A stretch of DNA of 64,000 nt from RGIG4097 sp937885645 (GCA_937885645.1 CALABJ010000020.1:34745-98744), one strand, 5' to 3'. Shown: positions 42,861-51,220, numbered from the stretch's first letter. Notes: generated by a model from the letters alone, not told the origin. A program made the numbers and translations.

Positions 42861-43427
42861 ATGAAAAAAACAAAAATTGCAATTGTCTTGACGATGGTGC
42901 TTTTGGTGCTTTGCCTTTGCATTTTCACCGCTTGCGACAGCTCGCTTCAAGACGAAATCGATCGTTTGAAACAAGAAATCAACGACATGCAACAGCAAAT
43001 CGGTGGCTACGAAGCGGACTTTGAAGAGAAGACTGTCACCGTTTATATCGGCGAAAAGTGCTTTGAAGTGACCACAAGGAAAGCCTATTTCCACGACCTT
43101 TTGAAGGACCTTTTGGAGGAGGGAAAAATCTCTGCATACGAGTACGGCGGAGACGACCTCAATCCCTTCATTTCAGCCATTGACACACTTCAACAGGACT
43201 ACACTTCTGGAAAGTATTATTCTGTCTGGCACAACGTAAACAACTTCTCTTTGAAGGGTGTTTCATCAAGTTGGGGCAACCCTTCACGGGCCACCGTTGA
43301 AGACGACGGATACGGCAATATGATGGTGGTGACAACTTATCAAAACACAAAACTTTATTATTCAGCAGTGGGTGTCAGTCTAATTCCTCTTGTGGACGGA
43401 TGCACCTATGCAATCCTTGTTGACTGA
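42861..43427 (+). CDS. DUF4430-like lipoprotein (candidate surface cobalamin binder)
   Basis: 188 aa from the ATG directly after the riboswitch. Signal with lipobox CIFTACD (Cys near 25), short coiled coil (residues 30-55, QDEIDRLKQEINDMQQQIGG), then a beta-rich domain to the end: TVYIGEKCFEV, FHDLLKDLLEEG, SVWHNVNNFSLKGVS, LIPLVDGCTYAI. This resembles DUF4430, the transcobalamin C-terminal-like fold. Riboswitch control makes capture of cobalamin at the cell surface the leading idea; the family call is by pattern only. Confidence 0.75.
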   Translation: MKKTKIAIVLTMVLLVLCLCIFTACDSSLQDEIDRLKQEINDMQQQIGGYEADFEEKTVTVYIGEKCFEVTTRKAYFHDLLKDLLEEGKISAYEYGGDDLNPFISAIDTLQQDYTSGKYYSVWHNVNNFSLKGVSSSWGNPSRATVEDDGYGNMMVVTTYQNTKLYYSAVGVSLIPLVDGCTYAILVD

Positions 43428-43578
43428 CGTCGCAGGATTGCAAATAAAAATGAATAATGAAGAATGAAAAATGGACAGTGAAAGCAAATCGCAACAAGTG
43501 AAAACTAAAACAATAAAATGACAAAACAAAGACTTTAATGCGACAAAACAAGAAAATAAACATCGTGTTTTGAAGATT

Positions 43579-44340
43579 ATGGCAAAAGACAGAGCAAGAA
43601 AAGACAATCAAAATTTACGTAGAAAAACAGTGCTTACAGCCTCCTACGTCACTGAGGTAGCAGTGATGGCAGGCATGCTTACTGCACTGAAATTTGCTCT
43701 ATCTTTTGTGCCAAACGTGGAGGTTGTCACCCTTCTCATAGCGGTGTTTTCCGCAGTGTGGGGAGTGAAATATTCCGCCCCTGCCACCATAGTTTTTTGC
43801 CTTGTTGAGATGGCAATTTACGGCATAGGTGGGTGGGTGATTTTGTATTTTATCTACTGGCCCTTGCTTGCAGTTGTGTTCCACTTTGCATTGCGTAAAC
43901 TGAGGGGCTGGAAAGCTCTTCTTGTGGCAACCACAATCGCCATTGTTTTCTCTGCATTTTTCGGTGTGCTTTCCGCCTCGGCAGAAACCCTCTACGTCAT
44001 AGGCAACGTATCACCTGACAGGCTTGGCACTTTCTTTGTGTCATACTATATCAAAGGACTTTGGTTTGATCTTGTGCATACAGTCAGTGTAGGGGCAAGT
44101 GTCATCGCACTTTTCCTCCCTCTCACCATAGTTGGAGAAAAACTGAAAAACGGACTTGACAAGAGGGTGCACGCTTTTGAGGAAGAAGACGTCGAAAGTG
44201 AGAAAGAGGATGCCGAGAGTGCCGTGGATGAAATCGAAGCCGATGAAAGGGCGCAAGATGACACCTCTATCGCAGACACAATAAGTGACGGCGTAGATGA
44301 AAACCGCCCTCAAACAGAAATGGTCGAAGGCGAAAAATAA
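43579..44340 (+). CDS. ECF transporter S component (probable cobalamin, CbrT-like)
   Basis: 253 aa. Six TM helices in residues 20-185, including LLIAVFSAVWGVKYSAPATI and the loop after helix 5, typical of ECF S components. CbrT is the known cobalamin S component in lactobacilli; the upstream B12 riboswitch and lipoprotein point the same way. The energising EcfA/EcfT genes are not in the window. Odd: a 60-residue acidic, Glu/Asp-rich C-terminal tail absent from typical S components. Start at ATG 43579; SD is poor. The 150-bp gap after the lipoprotein has no terminator, so it is probably in the same transcript. Confidence 0.8.
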   Translation: MAKDRARKDNQNLRRKTVLTASYVTEVAVMAGMLTALKFALSFVPNVEVVTLLIAVFSAVWGVKYSAPATIVFCLVEMAIYGIGGWVILYFIYWPLLAVVFHFALRKLRGWKALLVATTIAIVFSAFFGVLSASAETLYVIGNVSPDRLGTFFVSYYIKGLWFDLVHTVSVGASVIALFLPLTIVGEKLKNGLDKRVHAFEEEDVESEKEDAESAVDEIEADERAQDDTSIADTISDGVDENRPQTEMVEGEK

Positions 44341-44422
44341 GAGAAATTGTTGAAACTTGTCTTTTATTGACGGAACCAATTTCTTGCGGAAAATATGTGC
44401 TAATATTGCCACGGAGGCAATT

Positions 44423-44779
44423 ATGAGTAACGTACATCATCCGTCCTGTGCCATACGCGATTTGGCACTCAGCGCAAAGAAAAGATTGGCAAAGCCTGAC
44501 GGCACCTATTTTCCGTCCGGTCTTGAACCCCCTGACACCTTGACCCCCTCTCAAAGGGAAGTGTTTTTGAAGATACGCACCATATACGACAGCGGTGGCG
44601 AAGTGGTCAACCCCATCAAACAGTTGGCAGACCACAAGTATATGGCGACCCTTTCACACGAGGCAAGGCAGAGATATATCCTCATCCTTTGCGGTGACTA
44701 CGTTGAGATGAAGAGATTATTTCTTCAACGTCTTGCCGAAAGCCCGACGGGCACGAAGCGCACCAGCAATCTTGGCTAG
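44423..44779 (+). CDS. hypothetical protein
   Basis: 118 aa from the ATG with SD GGAGGC. Not recognised. N-terminal SNVHHPSCAIRDLALSAKKR, a central Pro-rich part and a helical C-terminus (ARQRYILILCGDYVEMKRL). No TM, no signal. The 3' end overlaps yabQ (opposite strand) by 63 bases, which is unusual for this genome's tight layout, so the exact end or the gene itself needs care. Confidence 0.55.
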   Translation: MSNVHHPSCAIRDLALSAKKRLAKPDGTYFPSGLEPPDTLTPSQREVFLKIRTIYDSGGEVVNPIKQLADHKYMATLSHEARQRYILILCGDYVEMKRLFLQRLAESPTGTKRTSNLG

Positions 44780-45043
44780 GGCTTTCACTGAAAGCACAAC
44801 CCCCAGCAAAAACGCCACCACCGAATAGGCGGTGATTTGTCCTTTACCCCCAAATTCAACGGAAAGAAGATAGAGCAAAGTCATTATGACCGAAGCAAAA
44901 AGGTCCACGATGGCACGCTCTATCTTGTTTATTTTTCGGGGTTTTATTATGAGCAATTTTGCAACAACTCCACCAAGAGTCCCAAAGGCAAACGCCGTGA
45001 GAAAGTAGACCAGTTGTCCGCCCCAACTTACACCAAGAATCAT
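44717..45043 (-). CDS. yabQ: spore cortex biosynthesis protein YabQ-like
   Basis: 108 aa. Three hydrophobic helices: VYFLTAFAFGTLGGVVA, IVDLFASVIMTLLYLL and YSVVAFLLGVVLSVKA, with a basic tail. YabQ is a mother-cell membrane protein required for cortex formation. The sequence alone is not decisive, but it overlaps yabP by 4 bases as in other spore-formers, which settles the call. Confidence 0.8.
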   Translation of the reverse strand: MILGVSWGGQLVYFLTAFAFGTLGGVVAKLLIIKPRKINKIERAIVDLFASVIMTLLYLLSVEFGGKGQITAYSVVAFLLGVVLSVKALAKIAGALRARRAFGKTLKK

Positions 45044-45429
45044 TTGAACAACCGTTTTAGAACGCCAGTTTCCACATTCCCAGAGGAATATTTGAGCCCA
45101 GTCACATAGCCCGTTGCAACAAGATTGCCTCGTTCTAGGTCAAGGAGTTTGATTTCAAGATTTTGTCCTGACACAAGCATATTTTCGTCTTTGAGCATTA
45201 CCTTGATTTCCTTGTCTGAAAAGGTGGGCACTCCTTTTACTCCTGTCACCGACAACAGACCATGATTGTCAATTTCAACTTTGTGGCGGACATCACCCTT
45301 GTCCTCTTGTTGTTTTGTGGGCTTTGCACCGCCTTGCAAAGTGCTTACGTTTGACGACGTTGACTTCTTTTCTGCAAAAGAATTTTGCAGATTTTGACTT
45401 CTTTCAGTAGGTTTTGAATTTCTTTCCAT
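45040..45429 (-). CDS. yabP: sporulation protein YabP
   Basis: 129 aa. The C-terminal 80 residues carry the YabP/YqfC motif: VTGVKGVPTFSDKEIKVM, then LVSGQNLEIKLLDLERGNLV and GYVTGLKYS. The first 50 residues are Ser/Gln/Lys-rich and disordered. Needed for spore-cortex assembly, made in the mother cell under sigma-E. No SD: a sigma-E-like -10 (CATATACT, 45436-45443) ends 6 bases before the ATG, so the mRNA may be leaderless. Divergent from the acyltransferase. Confidence 0.88.
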   Translation of the reverse strand: MERNSKPTERSQNLQNSFAEKKSTSSNVSTLQGGAKPTKQQEDKGDVRHKVEIDNHGLLSVTGVKGVPTFSDKEIKVMLKDENMLVSGQNLEIKLLDLERGNLVATGYVTGLKYSSGNVETGVLKRLFK

Positions 45430-45435
45430 ACTGCG

Positions 45436-45489
45436 AGTATATGCGCGGGTGCATAAATAATTGACATACTATTAAAAAAATAATAAAAT
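45436..45489. promoter_or_regulatory. divergent promoters: sigma-E-like (yabP) and sigma-A (acyltransferase)
   Basis: Minus: -10 CATATACT (45436-45443), 7 of 8 to the sigma-E CATACAHT, with an AT-rich upstream TCAATTA. Plus: TTGACA (45461-45466), 17 bp, TAAAAT (45484-45489), +1 at 45496, one base before the ATG. A GC inverted repeat ATGC-N6-GCAT (45441-45454) lies between. Confidence 0.6.
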
Positions 45490-45496
45490 AAATGCT

Positions 45497-46741
45497 ATGG
45501 GAAGAGAGAAACAACAACTGAAAAGATACCCTTTGGACAATTCCGCCCTTTTTTACCCCATTATGGCAACAAAAAAGGCGCAGAGTTTGTTTCGTATCAC
45601 AGTCCGCTTGAAGGACGAGGTTGACGGCACACTTCTTGAAGAGGCCCTCAACAAAGTTCTTTTTCGCTTTCCCACCTACAAGACTAGACTGAAAAAGGGA
45701 TATGCTTGGCATTATCTTGAAGAAAACACTGAAAGAGCATTGGTGTTCAAAGGTTTAGGTCCTATGCTTTGCCCCATTGACACAAAGGGAACCAACGGCT
45801 ATCTTTTTAGAGTGGTTTACGAGGGCAAGACCATCTATTTTGAGGTCTTCCACGGTCTTTGTGACGGCGTAGGCGCAACCATATTTGTCAAGGGACTTTT
45901 GGAAACCTACCGCAATATGCAAGGCTTTGCCCTCCGCAAATGTGGTGTTGACCTCAGTGCCGAGCCCACTGAAAACGAAATCGAAGATGCCTTCAAGCAT
46001 TACTATGAGCCTATCAAATTCAGCGACGTACAATTGAAAGAACTGACCGGCGCAACCCCGCAACTGATTGATGGCACAATCAATCCTGACGGCTATACGT
46101 CGGACTCAATGATGACTGCCTACACAGACGTCAACCGCATAGCAAAGGAAATGGGCGTGACCTTCACCGCCTTCACCGCAGGGCTTGTGGCATATACACT
46201 TTCAAAGATGAACTTTGGCAAGTTGCCTGTTGTGGTAATGGTGCCGGTGAACCTCAGGACGGTGTTCCCCTCAAACAACGTCCGCAACTTCGTCACCTTT
46301 GTCCGCCTCACCTTCAAGAGAGGAGAGTGCAACACCATCGAGGAGTTTGTGTCGTCAGCCTCAGCACAGCTGAAATTGAAGACTGAAAAGAGCAAACTGA
46401 ACCAAATGCTTGCAACAACAGTCCGCACAGAAAAGACGGGGCTTTTGAAGATTGCTCCTCTGTGGCTTAAAATCGCCGTGGCAAAAACGGTGCGCCATTT
46501 CCTCAAATCACGTCAAACGATCATTGTCAGCAACATAGGAAAATTTGACGTACCCGAAGAAATGGGAGTGGAGTGGGCTTCACTTAATATCAACGTTTCA
46601 AAAAACGCAAAAGTCAATCTTGGCATACTGTCCACAAAAGGCAACGTCACCTTTTCTTTCACAAAGAGCATAGTGGAATCCAGCGTGGCAGATCACTTCT
46701 TCACCACTTTGAAGGGACTGGGTGTCAATCCCATAAATTAA
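45497..46741 (+). CDS. condensation/alcohol-acetyltransferase-like acyltransferase
   Basis: 414 aa. Contains the HxxxDG active-site motif of the condensation/PapA/alcohol acetyltransferase superfamily in VFHGLCDGVGATIF near residue 120, and in the second half the DFGW-like area reads VSNIGKFDVPEEMGVEWASL. It probably transfers an acyl group from a thioester to a hydroxyl or amine. No carrier protein or NRPS gene is next to it. Start supported by the promoter; no SD, predicted leaderless. Confidence 0.75.
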   Translation: MGREKQQLKRYPLDNSALFYPIMATKKAQSLFRITVRLKDEVDGTLLEEALNKVLFRFPTYKTRLKKGYAWHYLEENTERALVFKGLGPMLCPIDTKGTNGYLFRVVYEGKTIYFEVFHGLCDGVGATIFVKGLLETYRNMQGFALRKCGVDLSAEPTENEIEDAFKHYYEPIKFSDVQLKELTGATPQLIDGTINPDGYTSDSMMTAYTDVNRIAKEMGVTFTAFTAGLVAYTLSKMNFGKLPVVVMVPVNLRTVFPSNNVRNFVTFVRLTFKRGECNTIEEFVSSASAQLKLKTEKSKLNQMLATTVRTEKTGLLKIAPLWLKIAVAKTVRHFLKSRQTIIVSNIGKFDVPEEMGVEWASLNINVSKNAKVNLGILSTKGNVTFSFTKSIVESSVADHFFTTLKGLGVNPIN

Positions 46742-46789
46742 CATAAAACGTAGTTTATTGGTCAAAAATGACCGTTAAAGGTAGGAAAT

Positions 46790-48619
46790 ATGAAAAAATT
46801 TACATCAAACGAACTTAGAAACGCTTGGCTTGATTTTTACAAAGCAAAGGGCCATGCAGTGATCCCTGCAGCATCACTCATCGGTGACGGCACCACTGGT
46901 GTTATGTTCAACGTGGCAGGCATGCAACCCCTTATGCCTTATCTTCTTGGCAAGGAACACCCCATGGGAAAAAGACTTTGCAACGTGCAAGGTTGCGTGA
47001 GAACAGTGGACATCGATTCAGTTGGTGACGCAACTCACTTCACCTTCTTCGAGATGATGGGCAACTGGAGTCTTGGTGACTATTTCAAGAAAGAAAAGAC
47101 CGCTTGGACATTTGAACTTTTGACAGAAGTCTTTGGCTTTGACAAAGATAAAATCTGCTCAACAGTCTTTGAAGGCAACGCATCTGCACCTCGTGATGAA
47201 GAAACCGCATCATACCTCAAAGCCCTTGGCATCAAGGAAGAAAACATCTTCTATCTTGACAAGTCCAACAACTGGTGGGAACTTGAAGGCACAGTTGGCA
47301 CACCTTGCGGACCTGACAACGAGTGGTTCTATCCTCGTCACGAAAATCCTTGCTGTGACAAGTGCGACGTGGAATGTGACTGCGGAAGATACGTTGAAAT
47401 CGGCAACGACGTCTATATGCAATACAAGAAGTTGGAAGGAGGCAAGTATGAGGAACTCGAACACAAAAACGTGGACACCGGCTTTGGACTTGACAGACTT
47501 CTCCTGTTCTTGAACGGACTTGACGACGGCTACAAGACAGACCTTTTCCAAGGCGCAATCGCACACCTCCAAGAAGTGTCAGGCAAGGCTTATGGTGAAA
47601 ACGAAAGCGACACAAAGGCAATGCGCATCATCGCAGACCACACCCGCACCGCAGTTATGCTCATCGGTGACGTCAACGGTATCCTTCCTTCAAACACCGG
47701 CGCAGGCTACATTTTGAGACGCCTCCTCCGTCGTGCAATAAGATACTGCAAGAATCTTGGCATCGCAGCAACTGAAATGTGCGAAGTGGCAAAGGTCTTC
47801 ATTGAAAAGGTCTATTTTGAAGCATATCCTCTCCTCGTTGAAAAGGAAGCCTATATCCTTGACGAAATCACCAAGGAAATTAAGAAGTTTGAAGTGACTC
47901 TTGCCGGCGGTATGAAGGAATTTGACAAGATTGTCGGTGGCATGGAAAGAAAGAATCAATTTATGTCACAAAAAGATCCTGCCTACGTTCCCGAAACAGA
48001 AATCTCAGGCAAGCAAGCATTTAGACTTTACGACACATTCGGTTATCCCCTTGAACTGACAATCGAACTTGCAAGCGAAAGAGGACTCACCGTTGACGAA
48101 AAGGGCTTCAACGAAGCATTCAAGGCACACCAAGAATTGTCAAAGGCACAAGCACAAGCAGCAAAGGGCGGTCTTGTTGAGCACTCCGCTGCAACAACCA
48201 ATTTGCACAGCGCAACTCACCTTCTCAACTACGCATTGAAGAAAGTGCTGAATGACGAAACAATCCAACAAAAGGGCAGCAACATCACCCCCGAAAGATT
48301 GCGCTTTGACTTCAACTTCTCTCGTCCTTTGACTCCTGAAGAAATCAAGGCAATCGAAGATGTGGTCAATGGTGAAATTGCAAAGGCATCTCCCGTTGTT
48401 TGCGAAGAAATGACCGTTGAAGAAGCAAGAAAAGCAGGTGCAGTTGGTGTGTTTGGTGACAGATACGGCGAAGTGGTCAAGGTCTACACAATCGGCGCAA
48501 GCAAGGAAATCTGTGGCGGACCTCACGCAGACAACACCAAAGATTTGGGCAAGTTCCGCATCGCAAAGGAACAAAGTTCATCAGCAGGCGTAAGAAGAAT
48601 CAAGGCAGTGCTTGAATGA
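46790..48619 (+). CDS. alaS: short alanyl-tRNA synthetase (no C-terminal DHHA1/C-Ala domain)
   Basis: 609 aa versus about 870 in typical AlaRS. The catalytic domain is intact: NELRNAWLDFYKAKGHAVIP near 4, NVAGMQPLMPYLLG, TVDIDSVGDATHFTFFEMMG, and the anticodon-independent tRNA-recognition region. The editing (SAD) domain is present with LHSATHLLNYALKKVL and CGGPHADNT zinc ligands. It stops right after, so DHHA1 and C-Ala are missing. It could be a reduced-size form or an extra copy. SD AGGTAGGA. Overlaps the PHP gene by 4 bases. Confidence 0.85.
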   Translation: MKKFTSNELRNAWLDFYKAKGHAVIPAASLIGDGTTGVMFNVAGMQPLMPYLLGKEHPMGKRLCNVQGCVRTVDIDSVGDATHFTFFEMMGNWSLGDYFKKEKTAWTFELLTEVFGFDKDKICSTVFEGNASAPRDEETASYLKALGIKEENIFYLDKSNNWWELEGTVGTPCGPDNEWFYPRHENPCCDKCDVECDCGRYVEIGNDVYMQYKKLEGGKYEELEHKNVDTGFGLDRLLLFLNGLDDGYKTDLFQGAIAHLQEVSGKAYGENESDTKAMRIIADHTRTAVMLIGDVNGILPSNTGAGYILRRLLRRAIRYCKNLGIAATEMCEVAKVFIEKVYFEAYPLLVEKEAYILDEITKEIKKFEVTLAGGMKEFDKIVGGMERKNQFMSQKDPAYVPETEISGKQAFRLYDTFGYPLELTIELASERGLTVDEKGFNEAFKAHQELSKAQAQAAKGGLVEHSAATTNLHSATHLLNYALKKVLNDETIQQKGSNITPERLRFDFNFSRPLTPEEIKAIEDVVNGEIAKASPVVCEEMTVEEARKAGAVGVFGDRYGEVVKVYTIGASKEICGGPHADNTKDLGKFRIAKEQSSSAGVRRIKAVLE

Positions 48620-49422
48620 AAATAGACACACACGTTCACACAAGAAATAGCGCAGATGGTCGCGACAGCATAAGTGAGATTTGCCGTCAAGCAGTTGAAA
48701 AGGGCATATCTTTCCTTTGCACCACCGACCATCTTGACTATGACCTGAAATACGGCGGACATGCCGCAGTCCCCTGGAAACACATCGACCTTGACGAATA
48801 CAAGGCGGAGTGGCTTGAAGCAAAAGAAGCCCTCGGTGAGGAAAGCGGACTGGAACTTAGGTTTGGCATAGAGGCAGGTTGGTCAAAAAAGGCGGAGAAA
48901 CATCTTGAAGAGTTGCTTCCTAGATACGACTTTGACCAAGTGATCAACTCTGTCCACTTTGTCCTTGGTTGGGACGTGTATTTCCCTCAAGCATTTTGGT
49001 TTAAGCCTAAAAAAAGGCTGTACAGTCAATATCTCAAAAACGTCCTTGAAAGTTTGGACGCACCCTATCAATACGACGTGGTGGCGCACTTTGGCTACGT
49101 GACGAGAAACGCACCCTACAAGGACAAGTCCTTGAATTACAGCGACTATCCTGAACTTTTTGACAAGATTTTGTTGAAAGTGATTGAAAAGGGCAAGGCC
49201 CTTGAAATCAACACCCACAAGACCTGGTATCCTACCGACGAGATTTTGAAAAGATATTATGCCCTTGGCGGACGAAAAATCTCCTTTGGCTCAGACTCTC
49301 ACCGCGGACAACTGTGCGAGGACTATGAAAAGGTGTGCGCTTATCTTCTTGACATTGGTTTCACCCATTTTAGTGTGTTCCGCAAGCACGTTGAAAGCCT
49401 AGTGGAAATCCCAAGATTTTAA
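48616..49422 (+). CDS. PHP-domain phosphoesterase, histidinol-phosphatase (HisK) type
   Basis: 268 aa. PHP motifs: KIDTHVHTRNSADGRDSI near 2, LCTTDHLDYDLK near 34, and the later NSVHFVLGWDVY, HFGYVTRN and FGSDSHRG. These ligate a trinuclear metal centre. Histidinol-phosphatase of the HisJ/HisK type fits by length; no other his genes are near, so another phosphoester substrate is possible. Translationally coupled to alaS (ATGA). Confidence 0.82.
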   Translation: MKIDTHVHTRNSADGRDSISEICRQAVEKGISFLCTTDHLDYDLKYGGHAAVPWKHIDLDEYKAEWLEAKEALGEESGLELRFGIEAGWSKKAEKHLEELLPRYDFDQVINSVHFVLGWDVYFPQAFWFKPKKRLYSQYLKNVLESLDAPYQYDVVAHFGYVTRNAPYKDKSLNYSDYPELFDKILLKVIEKGKALEINTHKTWYPTDEILKRYYALGGRKISFGSDSHRGQLCEDYEKVCAYLLDIGFTHFSVFRKHVESLVEIPRF

Positions 49423-49440
49423 TCTCTTGAACAATTAAAG

Positions 49441-49512
49441 CACTACACTCTGTGTAGTGTTTTTTTATCTTCAATAAATAAGTCGCTTTTTATAGGCGAC
49501 TTTTTCTTTTTG
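49441..49512 (+). terminator. two tandem intrinsic terminators after the PHP gene
   Basis: First: CACTACAC / GTGTAGTG with T7 (49441-49467). Second: AGTCGC / GCGACT with T5 (49481-49512). The pair insulates the invertase gene from readthrough. Confidence 0.85.
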
Positions 49513-49547
49513 GTGTATGCTAAGTTATCACACCTTAGGAGGGCATT

Positions 49548-50249
49548 ATGATTTACGGCTATATCCGTGTCAGCACAGAAAAGCAAACACTAGAAAATCA
49601 ACGATTTGAAATTGAGCAATTTTGCAAGGCAAAAGATATGAAAGTGGATAGGTGGATTGAGGAAACAATCTCAGGCACAAAATCCCCGGACAAGCGCAGG
49701 CTTGGGGCACTTCTTGATGAAATCAAGGAGGGGGACGTCATCATCGCCACTGAAATATCCCGTTTTGGCAGGACACTATTTATGGTTATGCAGATTCTAA
49801 ACATATGTTTAGAGAGAGGAAGCAGGGTTTGGACAATCCGCGACAACTATCGTCTTGGGGATGACATTCAGTCAAAGGTGCTGGCTTTTGCCTTTGGATT
49901 GTCCGCAGAAATTGAAAGAAACTTCATATCTCAACGGACGAAGGAGGCTTTGGCAAGAAAGAAGGAAGAAGGGGTTGTCCTTGGCAGAAAAGTTGGTTCT
50001 AAGAATAGCAAACTGAAACTTGACGGCAAAGAGGACCGCATTGTCAGTATGATGAGGAGGGGGGTGAGCCAAATGGCAATATCAAGAAAACTGGAGGTCA
50101 ACCGAGGCACTCTTGCAAAATTTGTTGAAGAAAGAGGGCTAAAAGAGTTTGTGAAAGTGAAAGGAGTGCGCCCGTCACAGTATTATGAAAAGTACGGCAC
50201 GGACCTAAGTCATCTCCAAAACTGGTCATCTGAAAATACAAAAGTGTAA
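49548..50249 (+). CDS. serine recombinase, master DNA invertase (Mpi) family
   Basis: 233 aa. Resolvase catalytic domain with the nucleophile in YIRVSTEKQ (Ser9), then ISRFGRTLF, LAFAFGLSAEIERNFISQRT and an HTH (GVSQMAISRKLEVNRGTLAKFVEE). Closest by pattern to Bacteroides Mpi-type invertases, which flip promoters. A 35-residue C-terminal extension (KGVRPSQYYEKYGTDL...) is unusual. SD TTAGGAGGG. The control region has interleaved inverted repeats (CTAAG...CTTAG, GGTGT...ACACC). Just downstream lies GAAAATA-N5-TATTTTC (50280-50298) before the next promoter. Invertible targets were not proven. Confidence 0.85.
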   Translation: MIYGYIRVSTEKQTLENQRFEIEQFCKAKDMKVDRWIEETISGTKSPDKRRLGALLDEIKEGDVIIATEISRFGRTLFMVMQILNICLERGSRVWTIRDNYRLGDDIQSKVLAFAFGLSAEIERNFISQRTKEALARKKEEGVVLGRKVGSKNSKLKLDGKEDRIVSMMRRGVSQMAISRKLEVNRGTLAKFVEERGLKEFVKVKGVRPSQYYEKYGTDLSHLQNWSSENTKV

Positions 50250-50279
50250 ATCTGTCCATATAAAAAAATTAGATTACCA

Positions 50280-50328
50280 GAAAATAGTGGTTATTTTCAT
50301 TGGACAAAAAATTCTTTTTTGCTATAAT
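50280..50328 (+). promoter_or_regulatory. promoter of the 205-aa protein gene with adjacent inverted repeat
   Basis: Inverted repeat GAAAATA-GTGGT-TATTTTC (50280-50298) abuts a sigma-A promoter TTGGAC (50300-50305), 17 bp, TATAAT (50323-50328). The inverted repeat may be a recombinase or regulator site. Confidence 0.6.
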
Positions 50329-50376
50329 AATTGTAGAAAAATTCAGTTGGATAGAATTCCAAAATCGGAGATAGAA

Positions 50377-50994
50377 ATGAACAAGTTTGAACTTCAATCA
50401 AAACTCGACTTGCAAAAATGGTTGGACAGTGAACGCAACCACAGAGATATGTGCGGTATGTATGACTATTGCAAGTACTGCGACAAGAACGATGCAACCC
50501 CTTGCGCAACAGCATCAATCGCTCTTGAAGACGCAATGAACTCAATCAATGACGTCAAATATGCACACTCTTCACTCGGCAAGAAATTTGACTATGAAAA
50601 GGTTATGACAAAGAAGGCAAACCGCAAGAGCCTCACCTTTGCAGAAAAATTTGCACTCAGTGACGACATCGTCAAGGAACGCTATGAAATCTTGAAGAAG
50701 GCATTTACAACCACCGAAAAAGGTGACCTTCCCATCAAGAGCAGAATTTCAAAGCAATGTGATACATATCGTCGTGGCGGAGATATCATCGGCAAGATCA
50801 CCATCATCGGCACATCACTCCGCATCAATCTTCCCCTTGACCCTGACGCAGCAGAATACAACGATGGCAAGACCCCTCACGTCAATATGGGACACAAAAA
50901 GGTCTATGAAGAAGTGCCTTTCCAATTCAAGGTCAACAGCAAACTTGCTTTGAAGCGCGCACTTGCACTCATCGAACAAGTCAAGGCACTGTAA
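50377..50994 (+). CDS. protein of unknown function with a C-terminal domain shared with 53440-55704
   Basis: 205 aa from the ATG with SD CGGAG. N-terminal part has a Cys cluster (CGMYDYCKYCDKNDATPCAT) that may bind metal. Residues about 95-205 hold an unrecognised domain: PIKSRISKQCDTYRRGGDII, GKITIIGTSLRINLPLDPDA, NMGHKKVYEEVPFQFKVNS, LALKRALALIEQV. The same pattern forms the end of the membrane protein at 53440 (see there). No signal or TM: cytoplasmic. Next to the invertase. Confidence 0.8.
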   Translation: MNKFELQSKLDLQKWLDSERNHRDMCGMYDYCKYCDKNDATPCATASIALEDAMNSINDVKYAHSSLGKKFDYEKVMTKKANRKSLTFAEKFALSDDIVKERYEILKKAFTTTEKGDLPIKSRISKQCDTYRRGGDIIGKITIIGTSLRINLPLDPDAAEYNDGKTPHVNMGHKKVYEEVPFQFKVNSKLALKRALALIEQVKAL

Positions 50995-51013
50995 GAAAAA
51001 AAGACAAAATGAA

Positions 51014-51039
51014 AGCACCACGAAAGTGGTGCTTTTTTC
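51014..51039 (+). terminator. intrinsic terminator of the 205-aa protein gene
   Basis: Stem AGCACCAC / GTGGTGCT, loop GAAA, T6. Downstream, CAACCGC / GCGGTTG bracket a purine-rich stretch (51040-51081) of unknown purpose. Confidence 0.85.
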
Positions 51040-51194
51040 AACCGCAAAAAAGAGAGAGAGGGGGGATAATACGCGGTTGAATGAAAGAAGAAACAACAAT
51101 GAGAGGTTTGTTTACAACTATATGATAAGGAGGCAGTGTTAAAGGGATATTAAAGTTTGAAAAAATTTTTGAAAAATCAAAAAGTTTCAAAAAA

Positions 51195-51220
51195 AACCGA
51201 CAAAGATTGTCGGTTTCGTT
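51195..51220 (-). terminator. intrinsic terminator of the two-component operon
   Basis: Minus strand stem AACCGACA / TGTCGGTT followed by T8. Confidence 0.8.
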
